The translations under genes and the position numbers were made by a program. Of a DNA stretch of 64,000 nucleotides, positions 1 to 10,040 are shown in pieces. The notes under the pieces were generated by a model. That model worked only from the letters and a program-made list of their open reading frames with translations, did not search any database and was not told the DNA's origin. The stretch is from Jaltomata sinuosa (lineage: Eukaryota; Streptophyta; Magnoliopsida; Solanales; Solanaceae). The first letter of the stretch is position 1. Each line of letters starts with the position of its first letter. The stretch lies in contig QJPP01003533.1 in NCBI GenBank assembly GCA_003996215.1, positions 1 through 64,000 on the forward strand, read 5' to 3'.

Positions 1-1758
1 CTTTTACCCAGGAAATTCACAAGTTAAATCAAACCATTTCCAAATTATTTCCATCAAAAAAAGGGGCCCCTGGGCCATGCAAGGTTTAGAAAATAGTGTC
101 AGTAGGCCCGAAGCCAAAACCATAGTAAAACATGGATAAAACCTCTTTATATGCATGGAAATGGTATGATCACACACAATAGCTTCCCAGCAACTCACAA
201 TCAACCTATCGACCCTGCACAGGCCCACAGCTACTCAGCAAGCATAACCAGCCTAGAAGGATAATTCTATGCCCGGGACTCGCGGACATTCCTAAAATCC
301 CACCTTCTATGTTCCAGAGTCAACAAGGTCTCACAGGGCCACAAGGGTAAATAAAATATATCGGCAAATACTACAAGCAACGGAGGAACAAAAGTAGGCG
401 GACATGAGTTAAGCGGTCGAGGTCTGTGGTACCAACCTAATAAATCAACCCAAGGATACCCATTAATACAATTTTATCCTATATATGCGGAGTCTAGGGA
501 AAATAAACCATAACCTACCTGTCGTCCGATGACAAGCTTGAACCTCTCCGAAAAACCTCCAACACGAAATAAAACTCGGTCTCGGGCTTGAATAACTTGG
601 CGTAGATAATCGATTTTCTTTCAGTGATCAACTATATCATCAAAATATTTTTTCCCCAAAATTTCTTTGACATAAATGTAGAAAAATACACCAGCATTTC
701 AATATTAAGTTGAGCTTCTCTATAATGTGAAAATGAAGCAAATTATACCTTTACACATACATGCATATATAATATGAGTTACAAAATTTGCTGCCAACCA
801 AACAATTAACTATTACTACTATATATATCTTGAATTAAGTGCTACATAAGTAGCAAGGTGGCAGCCTCACAATTGCTTTAAAAAAAGTGTTGTCCACTCC
901 ATCCACCTCCACATGTAGTGGAGGTGTCAATACCACAAATATTTCTATCCCGTTATGTATGTACTCGGGTATTGCATAAATACATGGTATAATAAATATA
1001 ACTTTTTAAATATACCATAATTCATAGAAAATTATTTCGAATAAAACCTACTATATTATAATAATAATTTTCAACATAACTAAATTTACTATCTCCGTTA
1101 AAATACTACAATGTATAAAAATCTTATAAAATAAATACATATACACTTATATCGTAGCAAAAATATTTTTCATAAATCTTTAAAATATTTTGAAAAGGTA
1201 ATAATAATATAAATTTTTACCAAATTCAACTTTAAAATAAAATATTTTCAAATATACGCGCGATGCTAATAAAATTCTCAAACCTAGACTCGCAATTCAC
1301 CAACGCACGATTTTGATACTCAAGAACTCTCTTGGAATTCACCCTTAAGTTTTCTCACTGTTTCGGAACTGAAATGGCGTTTTAAAACGTGAAGTTGAGG
1401 CTTAAATCGAGTTTAACCCTACCCGGTTTGCGACCCGGTTCGCAACCCATTTTCTGCCAGACAGTCCGCGATAAAACAGTCATAACTTTTTACTCTGAGA
1501 TCCGTTAGACGTGAGGTTTTGTGCGTTGGAAACTAGACTCGTAGACCTTTGATTTGGTATTTTGGGAGACTTATAACTCCTTATATATTGAGATAAAAGC
1601 TCCGAGACATTTTACCCAAAGTTCAAAAAATTTATTAAAGAACTTACGATAACTTTTGCCGATTTGCTTGACTTCAAAACTTATAATGCGACCAAACAAA
1701 TGGGCCCGACACTGAAATACCAGTCCTGATGAGCCTTAAGTGAATTGGGGCCGCTACA
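1..1758 (-). repeat. Partial F-type Ty3/gypsy LTR, reverse orientation
   Basis: Read on the minus strand from 1758 this begins TGTAGCGGCCCC and then tracks the first part of the LTR at 32511-35391. A block near 1505-1545 (minus strand AAGGTCTACGAGTCTAGTTT, followed by a matching 'CAACGCAC' stretch) is almost the same as 32759-32792, and GTTTTGAAGTCAAGCAA near 1670 matches 32633. A donor-like CAGGTAGGT near 517-525 corresponds in place to AG|GTAAG at 33158 in F. The LTR leaves the window on the left, so its other end and its parent element are not visible. It carries no coding sequence. A 9-bp inverted repeat (CACCTCCAC / GTGGAGGTG, 5-nt loop) lies at about 904-926. Confidence 0.7.
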
Positions 1759-2517
1759 ACAAGCTCTAACGGTTCAAGGAAAATGTATACGTGGAAATAA
1801 CCGGAAGGGTCATTACAAGTCCCGAGGCCATAACTTGGATTGGATGGAGTTCCAAGTCAATTATCTTGTTTGGAGGGTGCTTTGCCTTATTTAATATATA
1901 TGTATATATATGTATACCTATATCCTCTTGTGATGACACGCATAAACTCATACATGCATCCACATGACTAGTGGTATGATGTTTTAAGGAAATATGAGGT
2001 TTTTGGTTTAAAAAGGAAGATTTTCTACTTTTACTATCTTTTTCAGATTTCAGAGAAATACTTCATATATTTTTCACTACTTTGGAAAGAAAAGGGAAAG
2101 TACCACTTTTTATACTCGGTCCAAAGGATATTTTTGGACCTTTTCTCCATTTTTTTTCTATTGATGAGTCAAAGGTACAATTTTGGGTGGACCGATGAGT
2201 ATATATCCTGGTTTTACTTTTATTGTATATGTTGATAAGCTCCAAGACAACTTTGAGATGGTTCGGGGAGCCTACATGGCAGCCCACAAATTTAATTTTG
2301 GGGTTTACTTTACTGTATTGGACATATTCTGCACCATACCATCCCAAGATGCATTGTATTCTCTTGTATGCACTTTTGAGTGGTTTATTGTTTTACTATT
2401 ATTATCTTCACCATTAGCTTGAACTAGCCTTGGTTTTTAGTTTTTCTTCGATAACTAGATTTTGGTGGATCCCTATAGCTTGTTTACTTTTCCATTTTTT
2501 ATATTATATATCATCTT
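1759..2517. other. Unassigned AT-rich sequence, with tip of a G-type LTR
   Basis: No gene is supported. The first 59 bases (1759-1817), read on the minus strand, start TGTAATGACCCTTCCGG, which resembles the start of the G-type LTR at 26349 (TGTAATGGCCCTCCTGG). They may be the outer end of a G-like LTR that the F-type LTR on the left inserted into. The rest, 1818-2517, holds short runs of T and TATATA and frames with no recognisable protein. Confidence 0.35.
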
Positions 2518-3020
2518 TTAAGCTCGATCGGCCTATGATGCCTACTAAATACCCCATATTTTAGTACTCATACTATATTTCAACATCTTTTTCTGATGCA
2601 ACACCAAGTACGAGCCACCCTCGTTAACCATCCACTCGTTCGAGGCCATCTGCTATTCAGATCGTGGTGAGCTCTGGGCGTTTAGAGACTGTACTACTTT
2701 TAATCTATTCATGATGTCTATATTTTATATTTTGGTAGACAGTAGCACCTTGTATAGCGCTATTTCTATACTTAGATGCTCTTATACCAATGACACCAGG
2801 TCCGAGGTTTGGTTCTTATATATATTTTGTCTTTCCTGGTCTCTTTAGGGTCCTTTTATATATTTTGTACTGTTAGGTATATATCTATGATGTTAGCCTT
2901 CATCTTATTATTATTTCTCTTCTACTTTACCTATTTAAATATTTAATTGCACTTTTGTTCTCTTGGTTTGGCTTACCTATTGGGGGGTTTTAGTAGGCGC
3001 CATCATGGCCTAATTTTAGG
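2518..3020 (+). repeat. G-type LTR fragment, forward (U5 side)
   Basis: This matches the reverse complement of the G-element 5' LTR at 31708-32190. 'CGATCGGCCTATGATGCCTA' near 2525 mirrors the sequence near 32165-32190, and 'AGTAGGCGCCATCATGGCC' near 2991 mirrors 31722-31740. The LTR terminus near 3020 is degraded. No element body follows: the next sequence is the same LTR family in the opposite orientation. Confidence 0.6.
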
Positions 3021-3266
3021 TAGTGAAAATAACTCTCTGGATGCCAGAAGCTCACCGTAGTTCCAATTAAAACGTCTCCCCGAATGAGTAGAATCGGCAA
3101 GGATGACTCAAGCTAGGATCTGCATCAGAAAAAGATGCAGAAGTGCAGCATGAGTAAAGAACACAATTACTCAGTAGGCATCATAGGCTGACCAAGCTTA
3201 GGAAACAAGTATACAAAATAAATTACAAGAAGTTTAACCCTGCACGCAGAAAAGTCCCAACAGTCT
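3021..3266 (-). repeat. G-type LTR fragment, inverted relative to its neighbour
   Basis: It runs in the same direction as 32035-32250. Shared landmarks are GGATGCC..GAGCTCACCG at the start, 'ACTCAGTAGGCATCATAGGC' near 3171 and 'CCAACAGTCTA' at the end. It therefore lies head-to-head with the forward copy at 2518-3020. It contains the perfect stem CTGCATC (3120-3126) / GATGCAG (3134-3140) seen in other LTRs here. The LINE end begins at about 3267, where the match to G stops. Confidence 0.6.
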
Positions 3267-4410
3267 AGAGGAGGAGACTGTTAGAGGTTTGGAGAGTGTA
3301 TGTAGTTTTGGTTGATGAGACTCACGGAGGAGTTAATGCTAAGTTAGAGGTTTGGAGACAGACCCTCAAATCTAAAGGGTTTAGGTGAAGCAGGACCAAG
3401 AATGAATATATGGAGTGCAAGTTTAATGAGGTAACTCATGATGCTGACGTGGAAGTGAAGCTTGATAGATAGTCTATCCAAAAGGGAGGGAGTTTCAAGT
3501 ATCTTGGGTCTATTATCCAGGAAAATAGAGAGATTAACGAGAATGTCACTCACTGTATTGGTGTTGGGTGGATGAAACGGAGGCTCACATCTGGAGTATT
3601 TTGTGATAAGAAGGTGCCTACTACACTTAAAGGCAAGTTCTATAGAGTGGTGGTTCGAACTGCTTTGTTGTATGGAGTAGAGTGTTGGCCAGTCAAGAAC
3701 TCCCACTTTCAAAAGATGAAGGTGGCAGAGATGAGGATATTGTGATGGATTTGTGTGTTTACTAGGAGAGATAAGATTAGGAATGAGAATATCTAGGATA
3801 ATATGGGTGTAGCATCGATGGAAGATAAGATATGGGAAGCGAGATTGAGATGGTTCAGACATGTGAAAAGGAGAGGGATGAATGCCCAGTGCGGAGGTGT
3901 GAGAGGTTGGCTATGGATGGTTTCAAGAGAGGTAGAGGTAGACCGAAGAAATATTGGGGAGAGGTGATTCGACAGGATATGGCATAGTTGCAGCTTACCA
4001 AGGACATGACCCTAGATATGAAGGTGTGGAGAAAGAAGATTAGGGTAGAAGGTTAGTAGGTACGTGTGCATCTATGCTAGTAGGTATTAGTGTTTTTCCT
4101 TGTTGTCCCGACTAGTAATCATAGTGCTACACTTGTAGTTTCGTGTTCTTGGATTTCTCATAGTATTATTTTGTGGTAGTGCTCGATTTCTATTTGTTGT
4201 TTGTTACTACATATTACTACCTATTGTCTCTTGTATTTTTATTATGTTTTCTTCTAGACTATTTTTAGACTGTTGTGTCTTGAGTTGGGGGTCTATCAGA
4301 AACAGCCTCTCTACCTCACCTCTGAGGTAGAGGTATGGACTGTGTACACTCTACCCACCCCAGACCCCATGTTATGGGAACACACTGGGTATGTTGTTGT
4401 TGTTGTTGTA
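3267..4410 (+). mobile_element. 5'-truncated RTE-type LINE, 3' end with (TTG)n tail
   Basis: Non-LTR retrotransposon fragment. The coding remnant runs into a 3' region with 'CTACCCACCCCAGACCCCAT' and 'ACACTGGGTATG', then a (TTG)n tail at about 4393-4409. That ending is characteristic of plant RTE-clade LINEs and is especially common in Solanaceae. Only the portion after the catalytic FADD box of the reverse transcriptase remains, as expected from incomplete reverse transcription at insertion. It interrupts LTR debris of the G type. Confidence 0.85.
3290..4060 (+). pseudogene. RTE LINE reverse transcriptase, C-terminal part, broken
   Basis: The reading frame starts at VLVDET, just after the position of the active-site FADD. 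It continues through EVWRQTLKSKGFR, KNEYMECKF, GSFKYLGSIIQ, the arginine-rich WMKRRLTSGVFCDKKVP, LLYGVECWPVKNSH and EARLRWFRHVKRR. These are the conserved thumb and post-RT blocks of plant RTE-clade LINE proteins. Several in-frame stops (for example TGA after KGFR near 3384, and one after MRIL near 3743) and at least one frameshift after HVKRR show that it is dead. The long antisense open frame over the same DNA is a shadow. Such proteins normally prime reverse transcription at the target site; this remnant cannot. Confidence 0.85.
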
Positions 4411-6015
4411 AAGAGAGTTCGATGAGCAAGTCACTCACCTAATAGGGGACGTGTTGCCGATATGTGTAGACTATGGGCTATTTGTAATGGTTGTTCCACT
4501 TGATTTTGTATAAATTATCTGCTGCTAGGAAAAGGTACTACCCACTGATGTTTTTTGAGCTCGGAATCGAGGTATGTAAGGCTAAAACCTCTTTCACCGC
4601 AAGGCACGACCCTACATCATATGTTTCTATACAACGGTCAATATAGTTTATATTAATAATAGAGAATGATATTTAGTTGTTATGTGCCTTACTCTTCATA
4701 GTAATCACCCCTGCATATCAGTTGTTCATTGTCCATTCACTCAGAGTATTTGAGCTAATCGTTACGAGTCATAGTGTTCACATAGTCATCAAAGCTATAT
4801 ATGTGCCTTCATTTGTATTCCATAGAACTCATATAGTACATTTGTTATAAATCTCACTAGATAATTCTCTTGTCATAGCATATTTATCATCTATATAATA
4901 AATTATGTCCATATGATTCATTTGAAATAGAGCAAGTTTGCTAGTTGATTCACTTGATCAGAGGTTACCATTGGTTACTCAGAGTTCATAAATTACCATT
5001 CAAACCTTAGGATATAAATTAAGCGTTGGCAGGGAAGGTTAGAGATATTATATTCACTTGAATCATGATGCGATGCTGCCTTGTGCACATGGCTGAGACC
5101 ACAGACTCTCAGAGTTGAGCCTATGAACGTACCAGCCTATTATTGGTATATACCCTCATAGTAGAGCCATATATGGTGTAGCCGTCTGTGGGCTGACCCT
5201 CAGAGTTAAGCCTTTATGGCCTACCTTCAGAGATTATAGTCTACGAGACTAAGAATCTTAATATGAGTTTCAGAGATAACAGAGTTCATATGCTATCTAG
5301 TTTTTATAAAACCCTCGAGGCTCATATTCAAAGGCTATCATTTATTCATTTGAAAGTACCTAAATTACTTTATTCCACAGAAAATTGTATCATTTGATCC
5401 CATATTAATAAAGAACCAAGAAGACCCTTGGATAATAATTTCAGAGTAATTTCATATGATTTACAGTTTCATAGGTTACTTCCTCGCAGAAGTATATCTC
5501 AGCTGAGCACAATATTGATTTTTTCATTGTGTTATCTTACCTATACTTGTTATTCTGTCTACCTTACATACTAGTACATGTTATATATGTACTGACACCC
5601 CTACGAAATGGGGTTCTGCATTCTTTGAAATGCAGGACCAGGTACACAGAGTTGTAGACCTCCTTAGTAGGCACTATCATATATCAGCAGGGCAGTCAGT
5701 GAGCTCTATTTCCCTCTGGATCTAGTTTAGAGATAGTACTCTCTTTTGTTGTATATATTTGCATAGTATGGGTATGGTGGGTCCATGTCCTGATGACTTG
5801 ACAGTTTCATAGTTTCTTACTCTTTTAGAGGCTTTGTAGACACTATAGTATGATCATTTTGTATCAGTTGGTCATAGGCCATTGTATATGCATGTATCAT
5901 CCTTATTAGTTTCTCTAGTACATGAATCCTTGATATATCATCTGTCATATATTATCTGCATAGCATATATGTATATATGGTACTTGTCTATCCCATCCAG
6001 ACTTGGGGTGTGACA
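4411..6015 (+). repeat. H-type gypsy LTR, 5'-truncated, forward
   Basis: It ends GGGGTGTGACA at 6015, the usual TG..CA-type gypsy LTR end. About 400 bp upstream it has the block TACTGACACCCC..GGGG..CTGCATT, also present at the matching place in F (near 34690). A stem CTGCATT (5616-5622) / AATGCAG (5629-5635) sits there. No primer site follows, so this would be a 3' LTR or a solo remnant. Its 5' part is missing at the LINE boundary. No coding sequence is seen. Confidence 0.55.
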
Positions 6016-6439
6016 ATTTTGACCGAGGATTTAAACAACTATACCCTAGTCTTTCTTATTATCATTACTTGGCTGACTGTTACGTATTATTTCCATTGTT
6101 TAGTCTTTAAAGAGAGCAACAATGTGAAGAAGAAATGAATAGTATCCTCTTAGAGTTAGATCTTGATGGGGATATCACAACTATTCTACCTGGTGGGGGT
6201 GTTAATGTGACTTGTGATGGGCGTTTGATTATTCTAAGTCGAGATTGCGGTCTTCTTGTTATCAAACAGTCAACATTCTTTCTTTAGTGTAATTTGTAGT
6301 CAATATATTTTATAAAAAAAGAAACCCATGCAACGATAGGAATATTTTTTTAGAGAGCCAATGCCTTAAGAGAGACCCTAATAGAAGTTGTTGCTAACTT
6401 CACCGAGTTGTGGTTTTAAAAAGAACATTTAGCTTGGTA
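6016..6439. other. Sequence flanking element A on the left; nothing recognised
   Basis: This stretch separates the H-type LTR end from the target duplication of element A. It has short ORFs without recognisable domains and no repeat shared with the rest of the window. It was contiguous with 16023 onward before A inserted. Confidence 0.5.
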
Positions 6440-6444
6440 TATTC
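6440..6444. repeat. Target-site duplication of element A, left copy
   Basis: TATTC lies directly before the TGTAACAC start of the 5' LTR. The same five bases follow the end of the 3' LTR at 16018-16022. A 5-bp duplication is what gypsy integrases make. Confidence 0.9.
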
Positions 6445-8639
6445 TGTAACACCTCATAAATGAAACCAGCTATCTAAGTTGAAATCTCATAAAATTCCAT
6501 GTTTTAGGAATGACGGGTCCAAACCACAGACTATGGTTTGAACCACGGGTCGTGGAATGGAACCGTGATTCCTGTCAGTTTGGTTTAGCCTCTGGTCTGG
6601 AACCACAAATGGGTTCTACGGACCTTGGTTCAAACCATGGGTCCATCTTGTTGACTCGTGGAAACATATCAGAGGGATGGCAAGTTCCCCAGGTTCTATG
6701 ACTGGGTTCAACGACCCATCATTTGAACAATGACCCATCATCGTGAGTCGTGGGTTGATCGGAGGTCAACTGACTCTCCAGGAATGACGAGTCCAATTGA
6801 TGACCCGTCATTCAAATGACGGATCCATCCTGTCAAGTTGTAGACTACCTTCTACAGACTGTCTAGTCCACCAGGTTCCACGAGTTGGAACCACGAGCCA
6901 TGATTCAAACAATGACTCGTGGAACCAACCCTAGAACCTGAAGTTGACCCATTTTTTCGAGATTGTTCTAAATTAAATCCCAGGGTATTCTAGTCATTAC
7001 CCACCTTTTTAACTCCTAAGTGAGGTCGTTTTGACTATTTCAAGAATGGTTTTCACCCTTATTATCCTAAGTCTCTTTAAAATCTTTCATTTACCTCCGA
7101 AAAAGGAAAAAAAGTCTTCCAAGCTCAAGGTCTCAAGCTTCAAGTTCAAGTATCCTAAGTCTTTCCAATTCAAGTGGGTTAGCTACAATCAAGGTATGTG
7201 GGTATTTAACAATGGGTTCCTTTCACCCTTGTGCCCAAAACCCCAAATCCTATTTTGATAATTATGAACTTGTAAAATTAGGGTTTTGATCTAAATTGGA
7301 GGAAAACTTATGAAATCAGTTTCTATGCATCAATTCATGGTTTCTTATGGCTTATCTATGATTTTATTATGATTCCTTAATTGGTTTCAAAAGCCCATGC
7401 ATTAAAGTTGAATTCTAGTATAATTCCATTGAATTGCATGATTTCAAGTGAAAGATTATATGTTTAGATAACATGTCCTTATGTATTTTATGAAACTGCA
7501 TGCCCACCTATTCAGGTATGAATTTAGAAAGGAAAGGCATGATTTGAGTTATGGCTATGCACATTCTTTAGATGTATGACTTTGAATTGCATGACATCGG
7601 ATATGTCCTATTGCTTTTCAAATAGTTTTGACATCAGATATGTCACCAGTTTATACACAGATTTGACATCAGATATGTCACCAGTTATGAACAGTTTTGA
7701 CATCAGATATGTCACCAGTTATGAACAATTTTGACATCAGAGATGTCCCAGTATTATATGAGATATATGTATATGTTTTGAGAGTAGTATTTAGCACCGA
7801 GTTGGACCGGTTGAGAGTACCCTTAGTTCCAAAACTACGTGCCCCCATAGGCTTGCAAGTCCCCTCGGTTGGGCTTCAGCTTTTAGTGATCACGCCACAG
7901 TCATGCCTTTATACCCTGGGAAGGTATATTGGGTCCTCTCGATGGGGCGTATACATCGGATTCCATGTAGCTCACATGGTCTATGTCGTTTAGAGAACCT
8001 CCTATAGAAACAGTTTATGCTTTAAAAATGTACTTGACTCTTATTCAGATTTTAGACTCTTGTTTATGATCATGTTTTCAGCTTATGGTATTTCATAGAG
8101 TAATTTGCATCTAGTTTTTCTTTTAAAGTATGATTTCGATTGCTAAAGCATACTAAGTATGTTTTAAAATGCTTATCATGTTCATGCATAACTCACATAC
8201 TCGGTACATCCTATAGTACTGACGCATATCTTGCGATGCATTCTTTGATGATGCAGATTCAGGTGTACCTCCTCAGATTCGTGGCTAGAGTTTCCCAGCC
8301 ACTCCCAAACATCTTTTGGTGAGTCCTCTTAGGTCGAGGACTAGTTATGTTCTTAGCTTGTGTTAGCTTTTCATTTGGTACTTCGAGTTATCTAGGGTCT
8401 TATCCTAGCAACTCTTTATGTTGAGTAGAGGCTTTTTAGACATAGAAAACTTTGGGTCTCCTTCAGGGATTTGTATTTCCATTTGACTTTGATCATCCAT
8501 TTATGTGATTTCAGATTTATCTATTATGCTTTCTCTTATCTTTTGTTATGCTTGAGAATGCTATGACCAAGGGTTATCTTGGGATCCTTGTGGTCCTAAG
8601 TCCCATGTTACGTCTAGGGGGTAACCTTGGGGCGTGATA
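6445..8639 (+). repeat. Element A 5' LTR
   Basis: 2,195 bp, starting TGTAACACCTC and ending GCGTGATA. It carries a cluster of GACGGGTC/CCACGACTCGTGG-like palindromes (about 6505-6960), a splice-donor-like AAG|GTATGTGGG at 7194, a five-unit minisatellite (7593-7750), and the GTACTGACGCATA block near 8215 followed by a degenerate copy of the shared hairpin. It should contain promoter and polyadenylation signals. I could not place a TATA box with confidence. Confidence 0.93.
7593..7750 (+). repeat. LTR minisatellite, 5 units of about 34 bp
   Basis: Units have the core GACATCAGATATGTC followed by ACCAGTTATGAACAGTTTT. Each core is an inverted repeat (GACAT / ATGTC, 5-nt centre). The 3' LTR holds nine units at 14836-15130. 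Confidence 0.92.
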
Positions 8640-8643
8640 AACT

Positions 8644-8655
8644 TGGTAATAGAGC
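8644..8655 (+). other. Primer-binding site of element A
   Basis: TGGTAATAGAGC starts 4 nt after the 5' LTR end. It is a two-base variant of the initiator-Met tRNA site TGGTATCAGAGC that E (59956-59967) and F (35396-35407) keep intact. Confidence 0.85.
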
Positions 8656-8847
8656 CTCAGGTTTAATAGTCCTAGGATGTCTAAAAGCTGCATCGAGTAG
8701 AGTCTTTTGCATGTATGTGAAGCACGCCACACATATGAGAGGGAAGCTGTGAGATGTCCTAGAAAACTTCACTTCTTTCATAATCATGTTGTGCGATAAA
8801 GCTTAACTCTTATGTTTCTCTAATCCTCATCTTGTACATTTCAGATT

Positions 8848-10040
8848 ATGCCTCCTCGATGTGCTATGCTTCCATGAGCCGCTCGGAATGATGTTCCTAC
8901 CATTCCGGACCCCGATGTCATGAATGAGGAATTCAGAAACGCCATCCATTTGCTAGCCCAGACTTTGGCCACTCAGGCCAACCAGCAGGCTCCTTCCCCC
9001 ATTCATCTTCAAGGTGGAGTAGCGGCCCGAGTTCGTGACTTCATCCGAATGAACCCACCTAAATTTTAGGGTTAAAAAGTGAGTGAGGACTCGCTCAACT
9101 TTATTGATGAAGTGAAGAAGATCTTTGAAATTATGCAAGTGGTTGGGGTTGATTGTGTTGAGCTTGCATCCTATCAACTTAAGGATGTAGCTCATATTTG
9201 GTTCACACAATGGAAGGAGTTTAGGGTGAGGGACGCGGTCCCCACGACTTGGGAATGTTTTGAGAGGGCCTTCCTTGATAGGTTCTTTTCCCGAGAGTTG
9301 AGGTAAGAAAAAGTGGAGGAATTTGTGAACTTGAGACAGGGTTCGATGTGGGTTCAAGAGTATAGTCTGAAGTTCACTCAGTTGTCTAGATATGCTCCCT
9401 CCATGGTAGCATACCCGCATGATCAAATGAGCAAGTTTATTTATGGGGTTTCTAATGTGGTAAAGAAAGAGTGTAGGTCTGCCTTATTGTTGAGTGACAT
9501 AAGCATTTCCCGACTCATGACTCACGCCTATCAGATTGAGGATGACAAGCTTAGGGAGATCGCAAGGGAGAATAAATGAGCTAAATCTGAGGGTTTGGGA
9601 TTTAGCCATCAGAGGTCCAGAGGTGGATATTGCTCCTTATTCCAGAAGAAGTCATCAGGCCCTATTCATTCTTCTGCTAGTGCTCCAACCCAAGCCCAGA
9701 GGCCTCATCATGATCAAGGTGGTAAAGGATCTGGTTCCATTCCCTGTCTCAAGGTAGTGTTGCTAAGGGATATTCCTACCCAACTTGTGTTAAGTGTGGG
9801 AAGAATCACCCCGATGAGTGTTTGGCTGGTAGAGAGGGTTGTTTTAGGTGTGGTTAGACTGGGAACCATATCAGAGATTGCCTTTAAGCTAGGAAGGGAC
9901 AAGGAGGTAGGACTCAGCCTACCCCAGCAGCTTCAGGAGGTAGACCAGCCCAGCATAGCGCAACTTCTAATTCTGGTGGTCAGCGCCAGAACCGTCTTTA
10001 TGCTACGTCCTCCCGTCAGGATCAGGAGAGTTTCTCAGAT
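8848..10040 (+). pseudogene. gag: Element A gag, broken
   Basis: Gag forms the virus-like particle and binds the element RNA. The start MPPRC follows the predicted splice acceptor. The N-terminal region (FRNAIHLLAQTLATQ, FIRMNPPKF) leads into the retrotransposon gag core (FIDEVKKIFEIMQVVGVDCVE through LASYQLKDVAHIWFTQW, RAFLDRFFSREL, FVNLRQGSM, YSLKFTQLSRYAP). A C-terminal zinc knuckle of the CX2CX4HX4C type follows at about 9840-9900 (CFRCG, stop, TGNHIRDC). In-frame stops are at 8875, 9067, 9073, 9304, 9577 and 9855, and a frameshift between about 9700 and 9768 moves the knuckle into another frame. D and C have the same arrangement. Confidence 0.9.

Larger units (their letters stand above)
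7194..8844 (+). other. Predicted leader intron of element A
   Basis: The donor AAG|GTATGTG lies in the LTR. The acceptor TTGTACATTTCAG ends at 8844, three bases before the gag ATG at 8848. The same pair at the same places is seen in D (55444 to 53700, minus strand) and B (23824 to 22059), and each half is seen in C (donor 41009 in the left LTR, acceptor 62996). Splicing would remove the rest of the LTR and the primer site and would give a short-leader gag mRNA. This is an inference from the sites; no transcript evidence is available. Confidence 0.5.

Noticed and set aside
3344..3862. 172-codon open frame on the minus strand
   Set aside because: It is antisense to the LINE reverse transcriptase remnant, which has clear family motifs on the plus strand; no recognisable product.
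7697..7993. 98-codon plus-strand frame in the A LTR
   Set aside because: It starts inside the minisatellite and runs through noncoding LTR sequence; the other LTR copy does not keep it.
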